Notes under the pieces: model-generated | Databases searched by the model: none | Told to the model about the DNA's origin: nothing | What the model saw: the letters and a program-made list of their open reading frames with translations, nothing else | Translations under genes and position numbers: made by a program | Source: Pandoraea apista | Lineage (GTDB): Bacteria > Pseudomonadota > Gammaproteobacteria > Burkholderiales > Burkholderiaceae | Direction of reading: 5' to 3' | Assembly (NCBI RefSeq): GCF_001465595.2 | Contig: NZ_CP013481.2 | Coordinates: 5,146,001 to 5,210,000 of the forward strand | Length of the DNA: 64,000 nt | In this document: piece after piece, positions 36,464 to 46,091 of the stretch | How the letters are laid out: each line of letters opens with the position of its first letter | How positions within the stretch are numbered: the stretch's first letter is position 1

Positions 36464-37054
36464 ATGGAATCAGCCACAGGCAAGGCGCGTCAGCGCAAAG
36501 CATTGCTGGACGTGCGCGCCTCGCTCGAAGGCCGAAGCGAGCGCGACGTCGCGCTCGCTGCACGGCTGAGCGACGAACTGGCGCGCCGTGCACCGCGCTG
36601 TGTGGGCTTCTACTGGCCGATCCAGAGCGAATTCGACGCCCGCGAGGTCGTCTCGGCGTGGCTCGCGCAGGCCGCCCCCGGAGCACCGCGGCTGGCCGCG
36701 CTGCCGGTCGTCACCGCGCCGGCAACGCCCCTCGTCTTCCACCGCTGGACGCCCGCCACGGTCATGAAAGAAGGCCGTTACCGCATTCCCGTGCCGGCCG
36801 GCACCGAAGTGCTGGTGCCCGATCTGCTGCTGGTGCCCTGCGTGGGCTTCACCCGCGAAGGCCTGCGACTGGGCTACGGCGGGGGCTTCTACGACCGTAC
36901 CCTGCACGCGATGACGCCCACCCCGCAAACGCTCGGCATTGCCTACGATGCGCTCGAAATCGACCACCTCAGCGCCGAAGCCCATGATCTGGCGCTCGAC
37001 GCCATCGTGACGGAATCCGCCACTTTTGCACGCCCTCCCGGCACCCAACGCTAA
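36464..37054 (+). CDS. fau: 5-formyltetrahydrofolate cyclo-ligase
   Basis: 196-residue cytoplasmic enzyme recycling 5-formyl-THF to 5,10-methenyl-THF with ATP. Family features are KARQRKALLDVRA, FYWPIQSEFD, the LLVPCVGFTREGLRLGYGGGFYDR signature (quoted as GLRLGYGGGFYDR) and the late Ala/Asp-rich end. The ATG at 36464 gives normal family length; a GTG at 36404 would add 20 residues. It ends four bases before pxpB, so these genes may share a transcript. Confidence 0.9.
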   Translation: MESATGKARQRKALLDVRASLEGRSERDVALAARLSDELARRAPRCVGFYWPIQSEFDAREVVSAWLAQAAPGAPRLAALPVVTAPATPLVFHRWTPATVMKEGRYRIPVPAGTEVLVPDLLLVPCVGFTREGLRLGYGGGFYDRTLHAMTPTPQTLGIAYDALEIDHLSAEAHDLALDAIVTESATFARPPGTQR

Positions 37055-37058
37055 CCCA

Positions 37059-37712
37059 ATGACAACGCTCAAGATTCTGCCGCTCGGCGACAGTGCCCTC
37101 GTCTGCGAGGCCGGCACCACGCCTACGCTGGCCACGCAGCGCCGTGTCTGGCATGTGGCGTCGCTCGCGCACGCGTGGCCCGACGTGCGCGAGGTCGTGC
37201 CCGGCATGAACAACCTCACGCTGCTGTTCGATCCGCTCGCCACCGACATCGACGCGCTGAGCGAGCGTCTGCGCGACGCCTGGCAGATACCACCGGCCGC
37301 CGGGGACGTCGGGCGAGACATCGAAATCCCCGTGCACTACGGCGGCCAGCATGGCCCCGATCTGGCCGAGGTTGCCAAGCTTGCGCGTTTGCAGCCGAAG
37401 ACCGTCGTCCAACGTCACACCGCCCCGGAGTACATTGTCTACTTCCTCGGTTTTCAACCGGGCTTTGCCTATCTGGGCGGCCTCGACGAATCGATCGCCA
37501 CGCCTCGCCGTGCAGAACCGAGACTGTCGGTGCCGGCCGGCTCGGTAGGCATTGGCGGCAATCAGACCGGCGTCTATCCCCTTACCGCGCCCGGCGGCTG
37601 GCAGATCATCGGCCACACCACCTGCGCCCTGTTCGACCCTGCCGCGACCCCGCCTGCCCTGCTGGCGCCGGGCGACCGCGTGCGCTTCACTATCGCGAGT
37701 CTCGACCTGTGA
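37059..37712 (+). CDS. pxpB: 5-oxoprolinase subunit PxpB
   Basis: 217-residue subunit (KipI family) of the prokaryotic ATP-dependent 5-oxoprolinase, which opens 5-oxoproline to L-glutamate. Signatures are LPLGDSALV, EYIVYFLGFQPGFAYLGGLD and RLSVPAGSVGIGGNQTGVYP. The start at 37059 follows the fau stop by four bases; the stop overlaps the pxpC GTG. In B. subtilis the relative KipI also inhibits a sporulation kinase, which is not relevant here. Confidence 0.93.
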   Translation: MTTLKILPLGDSALVCEAGTTPTLATQRRVWHVASLAHAWPDVREVVPGMNNLTLLFDPLATDIDALSERLRDAWQIPPAAGDVGRDIEIPVHYGGQHGPDLAEVAKLARLQPKTVVQRHTAPEYIVYFLGFQPGFAYLGGLDESIATPRRAEPRLSVPAGSVGIGGNQTGVYPLTAPGGWQIIGHTTCALFDPAATPPALLAPGDRVRFTIASLDL

Positions 37713-38719
37713 TCGACATCCAGCGTGCCGGCCTGCTCACCACGGTTCAGGATCTGGGCCGCCCCCGACAGCGCGAATTCGGTGTCGCGAGCGGTGGCGC
37801 CGTCGATCCGCTGGCCTGCGCCGTGGCCAACCGCCTCGTCGGCAACGACCTGAGCGCCGCGACCCTCGAAATCACCATGGGAACGTGCGTGATGCGATTC
37901 AGCGCCGCCACGCTCGTTGCCCTGACCGGTGCCGACTGTCATGCCGACCTCGACGGCACACCCGTGTGGTCGTGGTGGCGATTCCCGGTCGCGCGCGGCC
38001 AGACACTGACACTGCGTCCGGCCCGCTTCGGCATGCGTACCTATCTGGCCGTGGCGGGCGGGGTCGACGTGCCCGAGACGCTTGGCTCGCGCAGCACCGA
38101 TCTGGCCGCCGGCTTCGGCGGCTTCGAAGGCCGGGCCTTGCACGACGGCGACCGCATCGCGATCGGACGCGCCAGCGCCGCCGTGCGCCATGTCGAGCCG
38201 TTGGGCGTGCGTCCGCCCTTGTGGTTGTCCGACCCGCTGGCGCAACGTGTGCGTGTACTGCCGGGTCCGGAGTACGACGACTTTACCGCCGCCACGCATA
38301 AAAGCTTCTGGGAAAATCCATGGCAGGTCACGCCCAACAGCAACCGCATGGGCTACCGTCTGGCGGGACCGGAGCCGCTCACGCGCAAGAAGAATCGGAG
38401 TCACGATCTGCTCTCGCATGGGGTACTGCCGGGGGTCATTCAGGTGCCGCCGTCGGGCCAGCCGATCATTCTGCTAGCCGACGCCCAGACCACCGGCGGC
38501 TACCCCAAGATCGGCACCGTCATCAGCGCAGACCTGTGGCGGCTCGGACAGGCGCGGCTAGGCAGCACCCTGTATTTCTCGGAATGCAGCGCCGCCGAGG
38601 CACGCGAGGCGCTGCGTGAACAGTTGCGATATCTTGCCCAGATCGAGCGCGCCCTCGCGTGGCACGATCGGGGCATTCTGACGACACCACGGGTACCGGC
38701 CATCACGCGCAAACGCTGA
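37709..38719 (+). CDS. pxpC: 5-oxoprolinase subunit PxpC
   Basis: 336-residue subunit of the KipA / biotin-dependent carboxyltransferase-like family. The sequence begins [19 protein letters not shown] and contains [36 protein letters not shown] and [18 protein letters not shown]. The GTG start overlaps the pxpB stop (GTGA), which marks an operon. It pairs with PxpB to phosphorylate or activate 5-oxoproline (family knowledge). Confidence 0.93.
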   Translation: MIDIQRAGLLTTVQDLGRPRQREFGVASGGAVDPLACAVANRLVGNDLSAATLEITMGTCVMRFSAATLVALTGADCHADLDGTPVWSWWRFPVARGQTLTLRPARFGMRTYLAVAGGVDVPETLGSRSTDLAAGFGGFEGRALHDGDRIAIGRASAAVRHVEPLGVRPPLWLSDPLAQRVRVLPGPEYDDFTAATHKSFWENPWQVTPNSNRMGYRLAGPEPLTRKKNRSHDLLSHGVLPGVIQVPPSGQPIILLADAQTTGGYPKIGTVISADLWRLGQARLGSTLYFSECSAAEAREALREQLRYLAQIERALAWHDRGILTTPRVPAITRKR

Positions 38720-38763
38720 CGCAGCGCACGCGCGACGGCATGGCCCTTGCAGGAGAATCCATC

Positions 38764-39504
38764 ATGAAGATCGATCTGAACGTCGACCTTGGCGAAGGTT
38801 GCAATTACGACGAAGCGCTGCTCGCGCTGGTCAGTTCGGCCAATGTGGCTTGTGGTTGGCACGCGGGCGACGCAGGCACGATGCAGCAGGTGGTGCGCTG
38901 GGCGCTGGAGAACGGTGTCGCCGTCGGCGCGCATCCGAGCTTCCCCGATCGCGAGAATTTCGGACGCACCGAAATGCAGCTTCCGCTCGATGAAATCCGC
39001 GCAGGCATGCTGTATCAGATCGGTGCGCTCGCGGCGATGGTCCGGGCTCAGGGTGGCGGGCTCTCGCACGTCAAGCCGCACGGTGCTCTTTACAACCAGG
39101 CGGCACGCGACCCGGCGCTGGCCGAAACCATCGTCGAAGCTGTTCGCGCGTTCGATACCGATCTCGCGATCTTCGGGCTGGCGGGCGGCGAGTTGGTGAA
39201 AGCCGCGCGTGCGGCCGGCATGCATGCGGTCGAGGAGGTCTTCGCCGACCGCGGTTACAACCCGGACGGCTCACTGGTCAAACGCGGCACGCCCGGCGCC
39301 CTGATCGAACGCGAGGAAGATGCGCTGGCGCAAACACTGTTGATGGTGCGCGAGCAACGCGTGCGCGCCATCGACGGCACGCTCGTACCGATTCGGGCGC
39401 AAACCGTCTGCCTGCACGGCGACGGCGAACACGCCCTCGAATTCGCCAGGCGCATTCGCAGCTTTCTGCTCGACGAAGGCATCGAGATCGCACCGGTTCG
39501 GTAA
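38764..39504 (+). CDS. pxpA: 5-oxoprolinase subunit PxpA (LamB/YcsF family)
   Basis: 246-residue subunit starting [19 protein letters not shown], with [36 protein letters not shown] and [14 protein letters not shown], all diagnostic of the LamB/YcsF family. GCAGGAG precedes the ATG. It completes pxpBCA in its usual order; the operon ends at the terminator 39538-39581. The product glutamate links it to the nitrogen-related genes further on. Confidence 0.95.
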   Translation: MKIDLNVDLGEGCNYDEALLALVSSANVACGWHAGDAGTMQQVVRWALENGVAVGAHPSFPDRENFGRTEMQLPLDEIRAGMLYQIGALAAMVRAQGGGLSHVKPHGALYNQAARDPALAETIVEAVRAFDTDLAIFGLAGGELVKAARAAGMHAVEEVFADRGYNPDGSLVKRGTPGALIEREEDALAQTLLMVREQRVRAIDGTLVPIRAQTVCLHGDGEHALEFARRIRSFLLDEGIEIAPVR

Positions 39505-39537
39505 TTGCGATGGGCCGAAGCGCCCCCCGCGTCGAAA

Positions 39538-39581
39538 GAAAAACGCCGTCCGGCGCAACCTCCGGACGGCGTTTTCGTTTT
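39538..39581. terminator. Terminator between pxpA and the omega-aminotransferase gene
   Basis: AAAAACGCCGTCCGG and CCGGACGGCGTTTT form a long stem with a short loop; T runs follow on the plus strand and, from the A run, on the minus strand. It can act for both convergent genes. Confidence 0.88.
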
Positions 39582-39658
39582 CGGCTGGCGCGGGCATCGT
39601 CGCCGGGCCCCGCGGACAATCTGGCGAACGGAACCGCCTCGCAGCAGACGGAAGCCGC

Positions 39659-40987
39659 TTACGCCGTTTCGCGAATCGCTTCCGCCACAATGCCGAACAA
39701 CTCGTCGAGTTGGGCTTCGCTCACGATGAGCGGCGGCGAGAACGCAAGAATGTCGCCCGTGTAACGCACCAGCGCTCCCTTCTCGAAGCACTTGACGAAA
39801 ACCTCGTGCGCACGTGCACCCGGCTTGCCGTCGCGAGTCGACATTTCGATACCGCCGACCAGCCCGAGATTCCGGATATCGATGACGTTCGGCAGGTCGC
39901 GCAGCCCGTGAATGGCCTTCTCGAAATACGGCGCAAGCTTCGCGGCGCGCTCGAACAGGCCGTCGTTCTTGTACACGTCGAGCGCCGCACAGGCGGCAGC
40001 GGCGGCCAGCGGGTGACCCGAGTACGTATAGCCGTGGAAGAACTCGATAGCGCCCGCATTCCCGGCATTGACGATGGTGTCGTGCACACTCGTCTTCACG
40101 GCGACCGCACCCATCGGCACGGCGGCGTTGTTCACGCCCTTGGCCATCGTGATGATGTCCGGCGTCACACCGAAGTATTGCGCAGCGAACGGCTTGCCCA
40201 GACGGCCGAGCCCGGTAATGACTTCGTCGAAGATCAGCAGAATGCCGTGCTTGTCGCAGATCTCGCGCAACTTTTGCAGATAGCCTTGCGGCGGCACCAG
40301 CACACCGGTGGAACCGGCGAGCGGCTCGACGATCACGGCGGCGATGGTCGACGCATCGTGCAAGGTCACCAGACGTTCGAGGTCGTCGGCCAGATGTGCG
40401 CCCCACGTCGGCTGGCCCTTCGTGAAAGCGGCTTCCTTGATGTTGAGCGTATGCGGCAGGTGATCGACAGCCGGCAGCAATTGGCCCGAATAAGCCTTGC
40501 GATTCGGCGAGATGCCACCGACCGAAATGCCGCCGAAACCCACGCCGTGGTAGCCACGCTCGCGGCCGATGAGGCGGGTGCGTTGACCTTCGCCGCGTGC
40601 GCGATGGTACGCGAGGGCCATCTTCAGCGCCGTGTCGACCGACTCCGAACCCGAGTTCGTGAAGAAAATACGATCGAGCCCTTGCGGCGTGATGGCGGCG
40701 ATCTTGCTTGCGGCTTCGAACGCCTTCGGGTGGCCCATCTGGAACGTCGGCGCAAAGTCCATTTCACCGGCTTGCTGACGAATCGCCTCGACAATCTCGG
40801 TGCGGCAGTGCCCCGCGTTGACACACCACAGACCGGCCGTGCCGTCGAGAATCTGACGATTGTCCGACGACGTGTAGTACATACCCTCGGCCTTCACCAA
40901 CAGGCGCGGCGAGCTCTTGAACTGACGGTTGTTCGTGAACGGCATCCAGAACGCCGTCATGTCGAGATTCAGGTCTTTCATGTTCAT
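39659..40987 (-). CDS. Omega-amino acid--pyruvate aminotransferase
   Basis: 442-residue class III PLP aminotransferase of the beta-alanine:pyruvate type. The cofactor lysine lies in DIITMAKGVNNAAVPMGA (K283). FWMPFTNNRQFK, LWCVNAGHCR, FFTNSGSESVDTALK and LLIFDEVITGLGRLG are typical of omega-aminotransferases. The ATG at 40987 has GAGGAG upstream. It is divergent from a MocR-type regulator gene across 189 bases, which suggests induction by a small amine or omega-amino acid such as beta-alanine or GABA. The exact amine donor is not evident from the sequence. Confidence 0.9.
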   Translation of the reverse strand: MNMKDLNLDMTAFWMPFTNNRQFKSSPRLLVKAEGMYYTSSDNRQILDGTAGLWCVNAGHCRTEIVEAIRQQAGEMDFAPTFQMGHPKAFEAASKIAAITPQGLDRIFFTNSGSESVDTALKMALAYHRARGEGQRTRLIGRERGYHGVGFGGISVGGISPNRKAYSGQLLPAVDHLPHTLNIKEAAFTKGQPTWGAHLADDLERLVTLHDASTIAAVIVEPLAGSTGVLVPPQGYLQKLREICDKHGILLIFDEVITGLGRLGKPFAAQYFGVTPDIITMAKGVNNAAVPMGAVAVKTSVHDTIVNAGNAGAIEFFHGYTYSGHPLAAAAACAALDVYKNDGLFERAAKLAPYFEKAIHGLRDLPNVIDIRNLGLVGGIEMSTRDGKPGARAHEVFVKCFEKGALVRYTGDILAFSPPLIVSEAQLDELFGIVAEAIRETA

Positions 40988-41087
40988 CGCGGGGAGCTCC
41001 TCAGGGATTGGCTCAATCAGGATGTCCCGCGGACAGCACGACAGATCGCCACGGGTGGATGGCATCGATCCTACGAGAGGCCAACCG

Positions 41088-41151
41088 GTACAGACATGTA
41101 CAGTCGGCCGGAAAATGTATATTCTGTATCGGTCAATTGCCCCAACTGTAT
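41088..41151. promoter_or_regulatory. Clustered GTACAG/CTGTAT half-sites in the aminotransferase / MocR divergent region
   Basis: Two GTACAG copies ten bases apart (41088-41093, 41098-41103) are followed by two CTGTAT copies in reverse sense (41124-41129, 41146-41151). They occupy the space between the two divergent start codons. MocR-type regulators commonly bind direct or mixed repeats in such a region, so this is the probable operator. Confidence 0.6.
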
Positions 41152-41176
41152 TGGCAACAGCCTCTACCCTGCCATC

Positions 41177-42625
41177 ATGGTCCAGCCGCTCGCCTTCTCC
41201 CTGAATCGCGCCCAACCGGAAGCGCTCGTCGATCAGATCGTGCGGGAGGTCGAACATGCATTGCAGCGGCAGACGCTTCATGCGGGCATGCGGATGCCAT
41301 CGATCCGCGCGCTGGCGAAGGCACACGGCATCAGCACGTTCACCGTGGTGGAGGCTTACGATCGTCTTGTCGCCAATGGCATGCTTGTGGCCCGGCGCGG
41401 GGCGGGGTTCTTCGTGGCGGGGGCAGCCGACGCGCGAGACGCCGGACCGGCCAGTCCGGGAACCGGTCTGAGCGCCGGTGGCGCCGCGAGCGAAGTCACG
41501 AACGCGTGGCTGCTTTCGGAAATTTTTGCCGACGACTCCATTGCCGTGAAAAGCGGCTGCGGGTGGTTGCCGGACAGTTGGCTCGACGAAGACGGACTGC
41601 ATGGCGCGCTGCGCTCGCTCTCGAAAGGGCCGGGCGCGCATTTCGCGCATTACGGCCATCCGCACGGGTATGGTCTGTTGCGTCAGTGGCTGGCGCGGCG
41701 TCTTGGCGAGTTGTCCATCGATGCGCCGCCCGAGAACATCGTACTCACCCACGGGGCGACACAGGCGCTCGATCTGATCGTTCGCACATTGCTCAAGCCG
41801 GGCGACACTGTACTGGTCGAGGCCCCGGCGTACTGCAACTTGCTGGCGGTGCTGCGTCTGGCGGGACTCAATGTCGTGGGCATCGAGCGCACGGAAGCCG
41901 GTCTGGATCTCGCCGCGCTGGAGCAAGCGGCACAGACACATCGCCCGCGCGCGCTGTTCGTGAATCCTGCGTTGCAGAACCCGCTCGGGACATCGCTCTC
42001 ACCCGCAGCGGCGCATCGCATTTTGCAGTGCGCCGAGCAACATGGATTCTGGATCGTCGAGGACGATATCTATCGGGAGTTGGCTCCCGCCGGCACGCCG
42101 TCGCTGGCGGCGATGGATGGTCTGTCGCGCGTGATCTACGTATCGAGTTTCTCGAAAACGATTTCGCCGTCGGTGCGCGTGGGGTATCTGGCATGTTCGC
42201 GCGATCTGGCGCATGAAATCGCACGCAGCAAGATGGTGGCAGGACTCACGTCGTCGGAAATTAACGAGCGCATCGTGCATGCGATTCTGACCGAGGGACG
42301 TCACCGTAAGCACATCGAACGCCTGTCGGACCGGCTGACGCGCGCTCGTGCGCGGCTCATCACGCAATTGCAATCACACGGGGTGACGTTGCTGGCGCAG
42401 CCGGAAGGCGGCATGTTCGTGTGCGGCAGCTTGCCGCAGACCGCACGATCGGCACGCGAACTGGCGGAAGCCGCCTTGCTGGAAAGCATCATGCTCGCGC
42501 CGGGCGAGTTCTTCCTCGCGCACAACGAGCCGTGCCATTGGTTCCGTTTCAACGTCGCGTATTCGGACGATGCGCGTTTGTTCCGCTTTCTCGAGCGGGC
42601 GGCAGCGGGGAAGCGAGCGGCATGA
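41177..42625 (+). CDS. MocR/GabR-type regulator with aminotransferase-like domain
   Basis: 482-residue regulator: an N-terminal GntR winged helix (residues 1-80, with MRMPSIRALAKAHGISTFTV) joined by a Gly/Ala-rich linker (81-105) to a class I aminotransferase-like domain. The domain keeps the PLP-binding lysine in SSFSKTISPSVRVG (K327) and NPALQNPLG. It is divergent from the omega-aminotransferase, the usual MocR setting, and probably controls it in response to PLP plus an amine. The ATG at 41177 is where the helix-turn-helix begins. Confidence 0.9.
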   Translation: MVQPLAFSLNRAQPEALVDQIVREVEHALQRQTLHAGMRMPSIRALAKAHGISTFTVVEAYDRLVANGMLVARRGAGFFVAGAADARDAGPASPGTGLSAGGAASEVTNAWLLSEIFADDSIAVKSGCGWLPDSWLDEDGLHGALRSLSKGPGAHFAHYGHPHGYGLLRQWLARRLGELSIDAPPENIVLTHGATQALDLIVRTLLKPGDTVLVEAPAYCNLLAVLRLAGLNVVGIERTEAGLDLAALEQAAQTHRPRALFVNPALQNPLGTSLSPAAAHRILQCAEQHGFWIVEDDIYRELAPAGTPSLAAMDGLSRVIYVSSFSKTISPSVRVGYLACSRDLAHEIARSKMVAGLTSSEINERIVHAILTEGRHRKHIERLSDRLTRARARLITQLQSHGVTLLAQPEGGMFVCGSLPQTARSARELAEAALLESIMLAPGEFFLAHNEPCHWFRFNVAYSDDARLFRFLERAAAGKRAA

Positions 42626-42654
42626 TCCCGGGCACGGAGCGGCGAGAACGCTGT

Positions 42655-43176
42655 CTTCATGTCGGCGCCGATCAACGAGCCCAGATCACCACTTCGCGCG
42701 ACGACCTTTGCCTCTGCGTCCAATCTTGCGAGCACCTGTCGCGCATGTGCGGTGCGAGCGCGCAGGACGTCGCCCAATGCACCGGCCCCCGCGTCATGTC
42801 TCGCACAAGCCGCCATCGTGCTCTGCAACGATAAGCGCTCGACCCGCGATGCGGCGTACACCTGCGACTACGCCTCCTGCACGGAGTAATAGGCTCGGGC
42901 GACATCGAAGATCACCTGTTGAAATCGCGCGTCCCGAAGCGCCATTGCCACGGCCAATCGACTTCGCGCCCTATCCAACAACGCGCCACGTGAGCCGAAA
43001 TCGAGAAGAAACCAACTGATACTGGCCCGCCAGTGGCCCGCATTGCCCGCGCCGTTGCCGTGTTCGTTGCCGCCAAACTCGGTGGACGCCAGCCGATCGT
43101 TGATGCGCGGGATCGCGCGTGCATCGCTTCGAACGGATAATGCCGTTGCCTTACATGGCACGACTCCATGTCGCAT
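42655..43176 (-). pseudogene. Decayed TolC-family outer-membrane efflux protein
   Basis: The segment reads as the middle of a TolC/CyaE-like exporter: an ISWFLLDFGSRGALLDRARS strand, then FQQVIFDVARAYYSVQEA, an in-frame TAG at 42868-42870, then continuing in the same frame with SQVYAASRVERL and RHDAGAGALGDVLRART. Signal peptide, the first part of the protein and the C-terminal portion are missing; similarity stops near 42660, close to the 3' end of the convergent MocR gene. It lies directly downstream of a small bacteriocin-like peptide gene and overlaps its end. It is probably the relic of a peptide-export system. Confidence 0.75.
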
Positions 43177-43309
43177 TCACAAACACGTTCCCGTTTCCGG
43201 CCCCTGAGACTCGCTCAAGTTCGCAAAAAGGAATTTCCTTGATCGAACCGTCCTCTCGTGCCGCGTTCTGCTTTTCCGTCAGTTGAGCTATGAAGGCTTG
43301 CGTTGTCAT
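43151..43309 (-). CDS. Small bacteriocin-like peptide precursor (candidate)
   Basis: 52-residue ORF starting MTTQAFIAQLTEKQNAARED, followed by IPFCELERVSGAG, a leader-like segment ending in a double-glycine-type Gly-Ala-Gly site, and a short tail NGNVFVNATWSRAM. AGGAG lies eight bases before the ATG. The layout, acidic leader with an ELERVSGAG cleavage site and a small core, resembles class II bacteriocin or microcin precursors. The adjoining TolC-like remnant supports an export function. The core is unusually short (about 14 residues) and no immunity or modifying gene is visible, so activity is uncertain. Confidence 0.55.
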   Translation of the reverse strand: MTTQAFIAQLTEKQNAAREDGSIKEIPFCELERVSGAGNGNVFVNATWSRAM

Positions 43310-43503
43310 GGATACGTCTCCTAAGAGCCCGCGAAGGAAATCGTCTCGTTGATTGCGGGGCGTCAACAAGACGCGCTACACCATGCCGGTTGGCGATCTA
43401 GACAAACCGCGGGTGAGGAAGAGTATTGACCGTGGGAGGTCAGTATTGAAATCGGGAAATTCCGAAAAGAACCGGCGCAAGGCGAGGAGTCCCGGGAAGG
43501 GTG

Positions 43504-44490
43504 TCAGCCCCCCATCCCGAACCGCTCCCGATAGGCCGCGGGCGTCACGCCGTACTGACGTTGAAACGCCCTGCGCAGATTTTGTTCGTCGCCGAAGCCC
43601 ACGCGTGCGGCAATGCGCTTGAGTGGCGCGTCCGAGTCGAGCAATGCGAAACGCGCCGCTTCCAGACGCATTCGCTCCACAGCCTTCGCGGGGGTCGATC
43701 CGGTTCGCGCAAGATAGCTTCGGGCGAACGTGCGCGGGCTCATGTTCGCCTGCTCCGCCAGACGCACCACCGACAGGTCGCCATCCAGCCGCGCCGACAT
43801 CCACGCATGCAACTCCCCGAACGGTGCCCCCGCGGCTACCTGTTCCTGCAACGGCGGACTGAACTGCGATTGCCCGCCCGCGCGCTTGAGAAACACCACG
43901 AGCCGACGCGCCGCCTGCAACGCGACGTCCGCGCCGCAATCGTCCTCGACCAGCGCCAGCCCGAGATCGATGCCCGCCGTGATCCCCGCCGATGTCCACA
44001 CCGCCTCGTCGCGTACATAGATCGGATCGGACTCGACTCGCGCCTCCGGAAAACATGTCTGCAACATCTCGGTATCCAGCCAGTGCGTTGTGGCACGCCG
44101 TCCGTTCAACAACCCCGCCGCGCCCAGAATGAATGCCCCCACGCACACCGAGCACACGCGTCTCACGCGCGGCGCGTACTCGCGCAACCACTCGCCCACC
44201 TCACCCGGCACCGCGGGCCGATGCGCGACCGCTCCGCCTACCGCGATCAACGTGTCGACTTCCATCGCCTCGAGCGCGCGCATCGGCTCCGTATGCAGCG
44301 CGACCCCCGATCCGGTCTCGACCGGACCGCCATGCTCGGACACCACCACCGTACGATACGGCACCGCACGTCCCGACTCGTTGAAGTTGCGGATGACCGC
44401 GTGAAATGCGTCGAGCGGGCCGGCCAGATCCAGCAGCACGAACGGCGGCACGATGAGAAAGGCGACGAGACGAGGCTGAATCGGGGTCAT
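43504..44490 (-). CDS. GlxA-type transcriptional regulator (DJ-1/PfpI plus AraC)
   Basis: 328-residue regulator with an N-terminal DJ-1/PfpI-like domain (LVAFLIVPPFVLLDLAGPLD, CVGAFILGAAGLLNGRRATTHW) and a C-terminal AraC helix-turn-helix (about 220-325, with RLAEQANMSPRTFARSYLARTG and IAARVGFGDEQNLRRAF). Members often respond to amines, choline derivatives or amino acids. It follows the MFS carrier gene by 23 bases on the same strand, so it may control or be co-expressed with it. The ligand is unknown. Confidence 0.9.
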   Translation of the reverse strand: MTPIQPRLVAFLIVPPFVLLDLAGPLDAFHAVIRNFNESGRAVPYRTVVVSEHGGPVETGSGVALHTEPMRALEAMEVDTLIAVGGAVAHRPAVPGEVGEWLREYAPRVRRVCSVCVGAFILGAAGLLNGRRATTHWLDTEMLQTCFPEARVESDPIYVRDEAVWTSAGITAGIDLGLALVEDDCGADVALQAARRLVVFLKRAGGQSQFSPPLQEQVAAGAPFGELHAWMSARLDGDLSVVRLAEQANMSPRTFARSYLARTGSTPAKAVERMRLEAARFALLDSDAPLKRIAARVGFGDEQNLRRAFQRQYGVTPAAYRERFGMGG

Positions 44491-44513
44491 AGGGTCATGG
44501 GCGAAAGCGTTCG

Positions 44514-45791
44514 TCAGGCAGGCGCGTGCGCCGGACGCCGCTTCGCGTCAAGGGCGTACCACACGGTCGCCAGCGCAGCGACGGCAAGCAAAGGAAAGGT
44601 CGCCTGATTGATCGTAGCCCAACCGAAGCGAGCCAGCAGTTGCCCGGCGAACAGACTCGAGATCGCCGTTCCGGCAAAGGTGATGAATTCATTCGCGGCT
44701 TGCGCGCGCGCCCGCTCTGCCGGGCGATACGACATGGTGAGCAACGTGGTGCCGCCCACAAACATGAAGTTCCAGCCCACCCCGAGGAACGCGAGCGCCG
44801 CATAGAAGTACGGCAGACTCGTCGACATGAGTGCCAGCACGCCGCATAGCCCGCTCATCGCGATACCCGCCAGCAGCACCGGCACGACGCCCCAGCGTTT
44901 CACGAGATGCCCCGAGAAGAACGACGGTGCATACATGCCCACCAGATGCCACTCGATGATGTGCGCCCCGTCGTCGATGCTGTGTCCGCACGCAACCGCC
45001 GCGATCGGCGTCGCCGTCATCACGAACATCATCACCATGAAGCCGATCAGATTGTTCGCGAGCGCCGCCATATAGATCGGCTGACGCATGATCTCGCCTA
45101 GCGGACGCGCAGGTAACGCCGCCGCATCTCCCGCCACGCCGCTCGCCGTATGCACCGGCAAATTGCGAAGGAAGCCGACAAGCAACAGCAGCGAAATGCC
45201 CGAGAGCAGCGTGACGACCAGATACGACCCGGCGAATGTCACCGGTGCCAGCCAGTCCTTGCTGCCCGCCGCAAGCGCCGGCCCGATCACCGCCGCCAAC
45301 ACGCCCCCCGTAAGCACGATGGAGATGGCGCGCGGCTTGTCCTCGACAGGCACGACGTCTGCCGCCGCCAGCCGGTAGTAGCGCGCAAACGCCTGAAACA
45401 CGCCGACACATGCCGTGCCCGCGCAGAACATCGCGAAGTGTCGCTCGTAAATCGCCACGACCGACACGAGCCCGCCCACCGTGCCGAACAACGCGCCCAG
45501 CGCGAACCCCAGTCGTTGCCCGAAACGCTGGATCAGCATCGACGCAAAGATCGTCGTGATGGCCGACGCCACGGTAATGAGCGAGAACGGTAGCGTCGCA
45601 TAGCCCTTGTCCGACGCCAGCATGTAGCCAACGAGCCCCGTCAGCGTGAGATCGACGGACAGCGCCGCCGTGTAAAGCGCCTGGCACGCGGCCAACACGG
45701 CAGCGTAGCGACGGCCCATGCGGCGCCGTTGGTGTTCGGCGTGGCCGGGTTCTGAGGGGGGCGCGGCGCGCCCGGCAATGGCTTCGGTCAT
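44514..45791 (-). CDS. MFS transporter
   Basis: 425-residue carrier with 12 predicted membrane helices. Visible family features are the ALFGTVGGLVSVVAIYERHF region, DVVPVEDKPRAISIVLTGGV and PAERARAQAANEFITF in the later loops. The subgroup is distinct from the ACS carrier at 18709 and I cannot name its substrate. The ATG at 45791 (MTEAIAG) is used; the frame extends 25 codons upstream without support. It is upstream of the GlxA-type regulator, probably in one transcript. Confidence 0.8.
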   Translation of the reverse strand: MTEAIAGRAAPPSEPGHAEHQRRRMGRRYAAVLAACQALYTAALSVDLTLTGLVGYMLASDKGYATLPFSLITVASAITTIFASMLIQRFGQRLGFALGALFGTVGGLVSVVAIYERHFAMFCAGTACVGVFQAFARYYRLAAADVVPVEDKPRAISIVLTGGVLAAVIGPALAAGSKDWLAPVTFAGSYLVVTLLSGISLLLLVGFLRNLPVHTASGVAGDAAALPARPLGEIMRQPIYMAALANNLIGFMVMMFVMTATPIAAVACGHSIDDGAHIIEWHLVGMYAPSFFSGHLVKRWGVVPVLLAGIAMSGLCGVLALMSTSLPYFYAALAFLGVGWNFMFVGGTTLLTMSYRPAERARAQAANEFITFAGTAISSLFAGQLLARFGWATINQATFPLLAVAALATVWYALDAKRRPAHAPA

Positions 45792-46091
45792 AGCGGTGAT
45801 GTCGAACAAGTCGGGAGTCGTCGGGAGCCCTAATCTTGCCGTCGGCCGTTTTGGCACGAATGCCAATCATGCATCAAAAAATGCCACTCGGTGGCCTCCC
45901 CCGCCAGGTGGCCGCCCGGCAGGCGGCCCGCAGCCAGAGATCACCGCCGCCGCGCCAACTCGGTGCGCACCAACTCTGCGCGCCGTCGCACCAACGTGCT
46001 TCGCGCGGCGTTCGGCCGTCAGCCGAAAGGCGGATACCCGAGGGGTTGGCCAACGCCGACGCGATCGCCGGGAAAATCCGGATATCGCAGC

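Noticed and set aside
39710..41176. A very long plus-strand frame running into the MocR gene (971 codons in all)
   Set aside because: The first 480 codons are antisense to the omega-aminotransferase gene and have no domain; the MocR protein begins at 41177.
40988..41941. A long N-terminal extension of the omega-aminotransferase frame
   Set aside because: It runs antisense through the MocR gene; the enzyme starts at 40987 with a clear ribosome-binding site.
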